From Psychromonas sp. (lineage in GTDB: Bacteria > Pseudomonadota > Gammaproteobacteria > Enterobacterales > Psychromonadaceae): 22,832 nucleotides of DNA. Made by a program: the position numbers and the translations under genes. The DNA lies in the NCBI GenBank assembly GCA_023145575.1, contig JAGLDN010000315.1, positions 1-22,832 on the forward strand. Direction: 5' to 3'. The notes beneath the pieces are model-generated. The model made no database searches. It was not told the origin of the DNA and saw nothing but the letters and a program-made list of their open reading frames with translations. Below are positions 1-6,250 of this stretch, piece by piece. How positions within the stretch are numbered: the first letter of the stretch is position 1; every line of letters begins with the position of its first letter.

Positions 1-23
1 GTGAATCTATTAAACCATGTCAA

Positions 24-734
24 GGGGCTGTTAATCTTTGTTTATATTTTATTCGAAAAACCGATTTGTTACATGAGTTGGAAGGTATCCTTTATTGTTT
101 ACGGGTAGGCTGCCCATGGCATGATCTACCTGAATGCTTTGGTTTATGGAATACGATTTATCGCCGATTCCTCCTTTGGTCAAGAAAAGGCATATTAAGA
201 AGGTTATTCAAATCGTTATCTATCGAGACTGGCACTCAATGGGAGTTCATTGATGGTAGTTATGTCAACGCTCACCAGCATGATACTGGATCTGTAGCTG
301 ATCAACCGCAAGCAATTGGACTAAGCCGAGGTAGCAACACAAGTAAAATTCATTTAACTGTCGATAGTTATAGTTTACCCATAGAATTTATTGTTACAGG
401 TGGTGAAGTTCATGATAGTAAAGTGGCTAATGGGCTGATTGATTTATTACCTCAAGCTGACTTTATCATTGCAGGCAAAGGTTATGACAGAGAAGTAATT
501 AGAGATAAAATACGTGAGTGTAGCTCAAGACCTATGATACCAAGAAAGAAAATTCAAAGGTTGGTAATGCTGATATAGATTGGTGTTTGTACAAATACAG
601 GTATTTATTGGAAAATGCATTTGCATTTTAGAGCTATAGCCACCCGATACGATAAGTTGAAAATTAATTTTGAAAGCATGCTTGCATTAGCATGCGCAAT
701 GATTTGGTTGCCAATATGAAATAACAACAGCCCC
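24..734 (+). mobile_element. Degenerate IS5-family (IS427-like) insertion sequence
   Basis: The element is bounded by short inverted repeats: GGGGCTGTT at the left (24-32) and AACAGCCCC at the right (726-734). It encloses a damaged IS5-type transposase whose reading ends 15 bp before the right end. Total length is about 711 bp, shorter than the roughly 800-900 bp expected for this group, which agrees with missing transposase N-terminal sequence. Flanking bases are CAA on the left and TAA on the right, so no clean target duplication is visible. The same left end, with one base different over 22 positions, recurs at 22811-22832. The element is therefore multicopy in this genome. Confidence 0.85.
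42..719 (+). pseudogene. IS5-family transposase, broken
   Basis: The longest open piece (66-578, TTG start) contains the family motifs GCPWHDLP and FIDGSYVNAHQH, the latter holding the first DDE aspartate. A later segment reads IIAGKGYD where intact relatives read ADKGYD, so the second catalytic aspartate is glycine. Near 550, after PRKK, reading continues only after a -1 shift in an A-rich run, giving NSKVGNADIDW and then YRYLLENAF. A stop and a short deletion follow near 629. The C-terminus RAIATRYDKLKINFESML then continues in another frame to TGA at 717-719. The first ~40 residues normally found before the GCPW motif are absent. With a missing N-terminus, a lost catalytic residue and two frame breaks, this copy should be inactive by itself. 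Confidence 0.85.
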
Positions 735-1109
735 TAACCTTATTGAAAAGTATCTTTAATTATGCTAGTCTGTGTTTTATATTCTTAATAGATATATTAC
801 GGCTATAGTTTCTAAACTAACCCACGCCCAGAGGCTAGCGCCTTATGGTATGGAAAGTTATTGTGTCTATTTTAGCAACTGCTCACTTGTTTCTACTACA
901 AAATAAATCTTATTTCATTTTCCGTAAAGTATTGAGATATCAACTATCATTCAAAATACGAAATTTATCAAGGGTTATAGTGAATTAATCTTAGCCTACA
1001 AGTCTAATATCTAACGGCTATAAATCAAGAAAGTCGATACCTTTGATGAGTTAGCTTTGTTACACTACGTGGTTATATTACTTTTTTTAAATTTATAGGT
1101 ATCAATAAT
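735..1109. other. Gene-free spacer, nothing recognised
   Basis: This 375-bp AT-rich stretch lies between the IS5-type element and the orphan gene. I see no coding remnant, no strong hairpin and no convincing promoter; a TATATT at 1074-1079 lacks a good -35 box. It must hold the expression signals of the orphan gene if that gene is expressed from its own promoter. Confidence 0.5.
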
Positions 1110-1862
1110 ATGATAGAACCTCTTCAGAATGACAATATCTATGATGCTGTGCAACAAGCTAATCTTCAGCGCCAAGATGATAGAAGATGTACATATCTTA
1201 AGGCTAAATTGTATTCTGTATCGAAACAATCTTGCCGATATGGCAATGAAAGATCTGGTTATAGCTATATCTCTAATTCTGAGTTTAATCAACTCGAACT
1301 AATGCAGATCAGGCATGCATTACGGAGTATCGCAAACGTGATAGCCGTAATAATTAAAATGGTTAATAGTTTACCAAAAAGTCTATATACATGCAAACAT
1401 GACGAAAGCATGGGAATAATTCATACCGGAAAGTTTTTAATAAATGATGATGATATCATTACGATACGTAGAGTATTTGAGCTTTTATCTTGTCCCACAA
1501 GAAATATTGTGCCAGTTGATAGACGAAAAGACTTTATACCTTCAACCTTGGTGAACACTAATCCCTGGGTTGGTGGCGAACTACAATTGTATAATCAAGA
1601 AGTACTTAAATTTAAAAAGGCGCATCTCTCTGAGGTTCCAGTATATGTGCATGGATGTTTCCATCTCCCTGCTGATAATTTTACTAGAATGAAAATACTT
1701 TATCCTTCTGTTGTGGCAACCGCGCTTGCTGAAGTGAGCTGTATAACTATGCCTGATGGTAGCAGTTTCTTTGCACAGCCTATCCAACATTTCACTGCGA
1801 TATTGATTGATACCACTGATATTTTTGAAAGTATGGCAGAATATCTAATGATGAATGAATAA
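1110..1862 (+). CDS. Unrecognised 250-residue protein (orphan)
   Basis: I do not recognise this protein. It is a 250-residue open frame starting with ATG, with a weak TAGG ribosome-binding site about 10 bp upstream. It has no signal peptide and no clear membrane segment. The N-terminal ~100 residues are polar (QANLQRQDDRR) with one mildly hydrophobic helix-like stretch around IRHALRSIANVIAVIIKM. The C-terminal half is more structured-looking, with PVYVHGCFHLPADN, YPSVVATALAEVSCITMPDG and HFTAILIDTTD. Cysteines and histidines are scattered, without a zinc-finger spacing I can name. It stands alone between an IS element and a repeat-rich spacer, and is the only intact plus-strand gene here. Its survival among decayed DNA suggests a real gene, possibly acquired, but the function is unknown. 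A long chance frame or an eroding gene remains possible. Confidence 0.6.
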   Translation: MIEPLQNDNIYDAVQQANLQRQDDRRCTYLKAKLYSVSKQSCRYGNERSGYSYISNSEFNQLELMQIRHALRSIANVIAVIIKMVNSLPKSLYTCKHDESMGIIHTGKFLINDDDIITIRRVFELLSCPTRNIVPVDRRKDFIPSTLVNTNPWVGGELQLYNQEVLKFKKAHLSEVPVYVHGCFHLPADNFTRMKILYPSVVATALAEVSCITMPDGSSFFAQPIQHFTAILIDTTDIFESMAEYLMMNE

Positions 1863-2020
1863 GGTTTTACCCATTTTGCATAGTATGAAATTAAGCTTTA
1901 TACCAATGTAATTTACATCTGCAGGCATGATGTGTATATCTACTTTGAAGCTATTGGCGTCAAAGCTTACCCGTAGTGACGACAGTTCGAAAACAAATAA
2001 GGGTTAAATGTGTATTTTTA

Positions 2021-2262
2021 ATTTATGCCCATGTTACTTCATTTTGCAAAGTCAGATAGGCAAATTGCGGCAAGTAGCTCGGCATAAAATTGCCCTCTTG
2101 GTGATTAACTGCGTTAATCACCAAAGGTAGAATTAAAATAAAGACTTTAATTCCCAAATAGTTATTTTACATAGCTATTTTATAACAACGCGCCATGGTA
2201 GTAGTTGCCTTGCCCTGAGGGGCACATGCTCGAAAACCAAGACTGCGTTACAATAATCAACA
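2021..2262. repeat. Dispersed intergenic repeat, copy A (with hairpin insert)
   Basis: Bases 2021-2090 align closely with 5701-5769: both begin ATTTAT(A/G)CCCATG, share TGCAAAGTCAG and end GCATAAAAT. The similarity resumes at AAAATAAAG (2135) and ends with TTGCCTTGCCC, GCTCGAA and ACTGC, as in the other copy. Between these blocks this copy carries 44 extra bases (2091-2134) that include a 12-bp-stem hairpin. The stretch has no coding capacity that I recognise. Confidence 0.7.
2098..2124. repeat. 12-bp-stem palindrome inside repeat copy A
   Basis: A 12-bp arm beginning TTGGTGATT pairs perfectly with its complement across a 3-base TGC loop (arms 2098-2109 and 2113-2124). The 18-base core GATTAACTGCGTTAATCA occurs again at 9331-9348, and a looser relative lies at 6125-6157. 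The hairpin has no T-run on either side, so it is not a typical intrinsic terminator. Confidence 0.8.
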
Positions 2263-2377
2263 ATTACCTGATATTGCGCCTTGTTGTGATCATCAAAATT
2301 GAGGCTGGCAAAGCATTTTTGCGTCAAATGGGGATAAATAAAGCACTTTGATTGGTAACGGGTATATTTTTTAACAT

Positions 2378-2415
2378 AAAAAAGGCTTGTTCAAAAATAT
2401 GATCAAGCCTTTTTT
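2378..2415 (-). terminator. Intrinsic terminator after lpd
   Basis: A 12-bp stem (AAAAAAGGCTTG at 2378-2389 paired with 2404-2415) with a 14-base loop lies 77-114 bp beyond the lpd stop codon. On the minus strand it has a GGCTTG stem core followed by a T-run, the classic intrinsic-terminator form. The A/T tracts on both sides mean it could also stop plus-strand transcription. Confidence 0.85.
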
Positions 2416-2491
2416 AGGTATTTACGAAACAAACAATACCGTGACTGCAGCGTTTCCTTGAGCCGCCGAACAACTCAATAGTTGCTACAAA

Positions 2492-3919
2492 TTATTTACG
2501 TTTTACCGCTTTTGCATTTGGCATATCTGTAATTGAACCTTCATACACTTCTGCCGCTAGACCAATTGACTCGTATAATGTTGGATGCGCGTGAATTGTT
2601 AATGCAAGATCTTCTGCATCACTGCCCATTTCAATTGCTAAGCCAATTTCTCCTAACAATTCGCCAGCATTTGATCCAACAACCGCTCCACCGATAATGC
2701 GATCTGTGTCTTTATCAAAAAGAAGTTTTGTCAAACCCTCAGAGCAATCAGATGCTATAGCGCGACCTGAAGCTGCCCAAGGAAATACTGATTTTTCATA
2801 GTTTATCTTTTGCTCTTTTGCTTCTTTTTCTGTTAAACCAACCCATGCCATTTCTGGATCTGTATAAGCAATTGATGGTATTACCTTAGGATCAAAGTAA
2901 TGTTTTTTACCTGAGATAACTTCAGCTGCAACATGACCTTCATGCACACCTTTATGTGCAAGCATTGGCTGACCAACGACATCACCAATAGCAAGAATAT
3001 GTGGGACATTAGTTTTCATTTGTTTATCAACTTCGATAAATCCTTGCTTTGTGACAATAACGCCAGCTTTTTCAGCGTCAATTGAAAGACCATTGGGAAC
3101 ACGTCCAACTGCCACTAAAACAGCATCGTAGGTCTTTGGCTTTTCTGGTGCATTTTTACCTTCAAATGAAACATGAAGCGCATCTTTTTTCGCTTCAACT
3201 GCGGTTACTTTTGTTGACAACATGACATTGAATTTATTTTTTATTTTTCGGGAGTAAATTTGGACGATGTCTTTGTCTGCTGCAGGCACAAGTTGATCTG
3301 CAAATTCGACAACATCGACCTCACTGCCTAAAGATTGGTATACTGTCCCCATTTCAAGACCAATGATCCCTCCCCCTAACACAAGTAGACGTTTAGGCAC
3401 ACTTTTAAGCTTTAGCGCATCTGTTGAATCCCAAACACGGGGATCATCATGTGGAATAAAAGGTAATGTTACTGGGCGAGATCCTGCGGCAATAATTGCA
3501 TGATCAAATGTAATGGTTGTATTTTCTTTTTCACCTTTTACGACAATTGTGTTTGCACCCGTAAATCGAGCAAAGCCATTAACGACATTCACTTTACGCA
3601 TTTTAGCCATGCCTTGAAGACCGTTCGTTAATTGGGACACCACTTTTTCTTTCCAACCACGTACTTTTGCAAGATCCATTTTTGGCTTACCAAACACTAT
3701 TCCATGATCAGAAAGAGATTTTGCTTCTGCAATTACTTTTGATACATGCAAGAGGGCTTTCGATGGGATACAACCGACATTCAAGCAAACACCACCTAGC
3801 GTTTTAAATTTTTCAATGATAACGGCTTCAAGGCCTAAATCTGCCGCGCGAAATGCGGCAGAGTAACCCGCAGGGCCTGCACCTAATACAACAACTTGCA
3901 CTTTGATTTTTTTACTCAT
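2492..3919 (-). CDS. lpdA: Dihydrolipoyl dehydrogenase (E3)
   Basis: This flavoprotein re-oxidises the dihydrolipoyl arms of the pyruvate dehydrogenase complex and passes electrons to NAD+. In most bacteria the same E3 also serves the 2-oxoglutarate dehydrogenase and glycine cleavage complexes. The 475 residues match the family length. The FAD-binding GAGPAG is at residues 13-18, the redox-active disulfide pair C45/C50 is in GGVCLNVGC, and the NAD-binding GGGIIG lies mid-protein. The C-terminal HAHPTLYES has the catalytic H445 and E450. The ATG is preceded by AGAGGT at good spacing. It is the last gene of aceE-aceF-lpd, 99 bp after aceF, and is followed by a strong terminator. The protein looks fully intact and very close to the E. 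coli enzyme. Confidence 0.97.
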   Translation of the reverse strand: MSKKIKVQVVVLGAGPAGYSAAFRAADLGLEAVIIEKFKTLGGVCLNVGCIPSKALLHVSKVIAEAKSLSDHGIVFGKPKMDLAKVRGWKEKVVSQLTNGLQGMAKMRKVNVVNGFARFTGANTIVVKGEKENTTITFDHAIIAAGSRPVTLPFIPHDDPRVWDSTDALKLKSVPKRLLVLGGGIIGLEMGTVYQSLGSEVDVVEFADQLVPAADKDIVQIYSRKIKNKFNVMLSTKVTAVEAKKDALHVSFEGKNAPEKPKTYDAVLVAVGRVPNGLSIDAEKAGVIVTKQGFIEVDKQMKTNVPHILAIGDVVGQPMLAHKGVHEGHVAAEVISGKKHYFDPKVIPSIAYTDPEMAWVGLTEKEAKEQKINYEKSVFPWAASGRAIASDCSEGLTKLLFDKDTDRIIGGAVVGSNAGELLGEIGLAIEMGSDAEDLALTIHAHPTLYESIGLAAEVYEGSITDMPNAKAVKRK

Positions 3920-4018
3920 TTTAACCTCTACTAAATGACTTTTTATTTAATATCATTTTATTTAATTATTTGCAAAATACAAAACAAAAGATTGGCAAAT
4001 GCCAACCTGTTAACATTA

Positions 4019-5656
4019 TTATAAAATTAGTGTGCGTAAATCAGACAAATAGTAAGTAATAGCAGTAATGAAGCGCGCACCATCAGCACCATCAACCACG
4101 CGATGATCATAGGAAAGCGCAAGAGGAACCATTAAGCGGGGCAAAAATTCTTTACCATTCCACACTGGTTTCATTGCGGCTTTTGATACACCTAAAATAG
4201 CAACCTCAGGGGCATTAACAATCGGGGAAAACTGTGTACCACCAATACCACCTAGGCTTGATATCGTCATGCTGCCACCTTGCATATCTTTTTTAGTTAA
4301 CTTGCCCACGCGTGCTTTCTTGGAAATCTCACCAAGCTCACGAGAAAGATCAAAAATCCCCCTGCTAATAACATCTTTAACAACAGGCACAACTAACCCA
4401 TTAGGGGTATCAACAGCAATACCTATGTTGATATATTTTTTTAAAATTAAACTTTCACCATCTGATGATAAAGAAGCATTGAAATGAGGGAAATCTTGAA
4501 GAACTTTCGCGACTGCTTTCATCATAAATACAAGCGGGCTGATTTTAATCCCTAACTCTTTTTTGGCTGCAATTGCGTTCTGCTCTTTACGAAACGCTTC
4601 TAAATCAGTGATGTCAGACTCATCAAATTGCGTCACATGTGGAATGGTAACCCAATTTCTATGCAGGGTTGGGCCAGAAATTTTTTGAATGCGTGAGAGT
4701 GGTTTAATCTCAATTTCACCAAATTGAGCATAATCGACTACAGGATAAGGAATAACTTGGATCCCGTTTCCTCCGCCAATGTTTGATGCATTTGCTTTAG
4801 GTCGAGATAATTCATATTTAACAAACTGTTGGACGTCTTCTTTTAAAATACGATTTTTTCGTCCAGTACCACTGACCTGTATTAAATCAACCCCAAATTC
4901 ACGGGATAAACGCCGCACAGAAGGTGATGCGTAAATAGATCCCCCTTTGCTTTGTGCACGGTCACAAGGATAATCCGGTACTGGCGGCGCGGTGGTTTTG
5001 ACAGGCTCAGTCATCATTACTTTAGCAGCCGTCGACGTTGTGACTTGAGTAATTTTCTCCGTAGCTGCGTCACTTGTCACAGCCGTCGCCGCTGCACTTG
5101 TCACAATGTAAATAACCGTCCCTTGAGATACTTTATCACCCAATGCAACCTTTACTTCGACAACAGTCCCAGCAAACGGGGATGGGATGTCCATTGAGGC
5201 TTTATCACCTTCAACACTAAGGATATCTTGATCTTTTGCAAAACTATCACCAACAGCAAACATTACATCGATAACTTCAACTTCACTGCCTCCAATATCA
5301 GGTACACAAACGTCTTGTGTTGTCGGAGTAACTGCAGTTATTTCTGCCGCTGATGATACTACAGGCTTTTCCACTGTTTTAGTTTCTGGCGGTTTTTTGC
5401 TTACTGCATTCGCATCCACAGTAGATTCTACCGTTAAAACCAATGCACCTTCAGATATATCCTCACCCACTGAAACCTTTATTTCTTTTACAATACCAGC
5501 AACTGATGAGGGAACATCCATTGCGGCTTTATCACCTTCTATGCTTAAAATATCTTGATCTAGTGCAATGCTATCCCCCACAGAAACCAAAATTTCAGTG
5601 ATATTAGCAGCATCAGCACCAATATCAGGCAGTAAAAACTCTTTTAATTGGGACAT
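4019..5656 (-). CDS. aceF: Pyruvate dehydrogenase E2, dihydrolipoamide acetyltransferase
   Basis: This is the core of the pyruvate dehydrogenase complex; it carries acetyl groups on lipoyl arms and transfers them to CoA. From the chosen start it has 545 residues. Two lipoyl domains follow each other, with the lipoylated lysine of the (E)GDKA motif at K43 and K152. Each is followed by an Ala/Pro/Thr-rich linker. A peripheral-subunit-binding domain lies at about 242-281 (YASPSVRRLSREFGVDL), then the catalytic domain with DHRVVDG (H518, D522). E. coli AceF has three lipoyl domains; two is a common variant. I chose the ATG at 5656 because AGGAA lies just upstream and the lipoyl domain begins at once. 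The in-frame extension up to 5857 only translates an intergenic repeat. aceE lies 594 bp upstream, far more than usual. Confidence 0.95.
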   Translation of the reverse strand: MSQLKEFLLPDIGADAANITEILVSVGDSIALDQDILSIEGDKAAMDVPSSVAGIVKEIKVSVGEDISEGALVLTVESTVDANAVSKKPPETKTVEKPVVSSAAEITAVTPTTQDVCVPDIGGSEVEVIDVMFAVGDSFAKDQDILSVEGDKASMDIPSPFAGTVVEVKVALGDKVSQGTVIYIVTSAAATAVTSDAATEKITQVTTSTAAKVMMTEPVKTTAPPVPDYPCDRAQSKGGSIYASPSVRRLSREFGVDLIQVSGTGRKNRILKEDVQQFVKYELSRPKANASNIGGGNGIQVIPYPVVDYAQFGEIEIKPLSRIQKISGPTLHRNWVTIPHVTQFDESDITDLEAFRKEQNAIAAKKELGIKISPLVFMMKAVAKVLQDFPHFNASLSSDGESLILKKYINIGIAVDTPNGLVVPVVKDVISRGIFDLSRELGEISKKARVGKLTKKDMQGGSMTISSLGGIGGTQFSPIVNAPEVAILGVSKAAMKPVWNGKEFLPRLMVPLALSYDHRVVDGADGARFITAITYYLSDLRTLIL

Positions 5657-5700
5657 GTTTTTTCCTATAGAAAAGAAAGTATCGTTTATAGAGAAGTTAT

Positions 5701-5876
5701 ATTTATACCCATGATACTTAAAATGCAAAGTCAGCCTAGCAAATAGCACCAAGCTACTATGCATAAAATAAAGTCTAATTATTCTAAGTCGAGATTTTAT
5801 AATTTTGTTGATTGGTACTAATTGCCTTGCCCTTCCAGGCATAAGCTCGAACACCACTGCTTCGTTATAACTTTCG
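5701..5876. repeat. Dispersed intergenic repeat, copy B (no insert)
   Basis: Starts ATTTATACCCATG and contains TGCAAAGTCAG and GCATAAAATAAAG, matching 2021-2090 and resuming with 2135 onward of copy A without the 44-base insert. The 3' part shares TTGCCTTGCCC, AGCTCGAA and CACTGCTTCGTTA with copy A. It lies directly upstream of the aceF ribosome-binding site and produces a spurious N-terminal extension of aceF. Confidence 0.65.
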
Positions 5877-6027
5877 AAAATGGAGAAACCAATAAATTAT
5901 TAATATACATTAGTTAATGCAACGGTTAAACGATTAGAATCGCAAATCGTTGATAGACCTGCTGTAACGCCTTGCTCTGATGTCAGAGCTAAAGCATGAT
6001 ATAGCAATTTTACGTCACATGGGTATA

Positions 6028-6086
6028 TATGCTTTCTCAGGCAGGAATTTTAGTGCCAAACAAGGAGCAGCATGTGACGTATCAAC
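6028..6086. repeat. Second dispersed repeat type, copy 1
   Basis: Bases 6028-6086 align with 9270-9330. Both contain a TTTNTCAGGCA block, then CAAGG(A/C)(G/A)CAGCATGT, and end (C/G)TATCAAC. By eye the identity is roughly two thirds. The segment lies in the aceE-aceF gap. Just upstream it overlaps an inverted ATACCCATG (6023-6031 region), the same word that opens the first repeat type. Confidence 0.55.
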
Positions 6087-6124
6087 AAGAAGCTATGATA
6101 ATCGTCTGTCGATAAAATCCTCTC

Positions 6125-6157
6125 TCTAGAATGATTAACGTAATTAACCATTCTAGA
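6125..6157. repeat. Hairpin between aceE and aceF
   Basis: TCTAGAATG (6125-6133) pairs with CATTCTAGA (6149-6157). After one mismatch a further 4 bp pair inside. The middle reads GATTAACG, a relative of the GATTAAC hairpin core at 2103 and 9331. It lies 94 bp beyond the aceE stop on the minus strand. No T-run follows, so it could be an RNA-processing or stabilising hairpin or simply a repeat relic. Confidence 0.6.
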
Positions 6158-6250
6158 TGTGATTTTTATACCATGCATCTTAGCATAATTGACTGATCAG
6201 ACGTTACCATTTGAAATAACTTCCTATAAAACACTTGGCTTTCAAATTTA

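Noticed and set aside
5657..5857. 67-residue N-terminal extension of AceF
   Set aside because: It is in frame, but translates an intergenic repeat. The lipoyl domain and a good ribosome-binding site begin at 5656.
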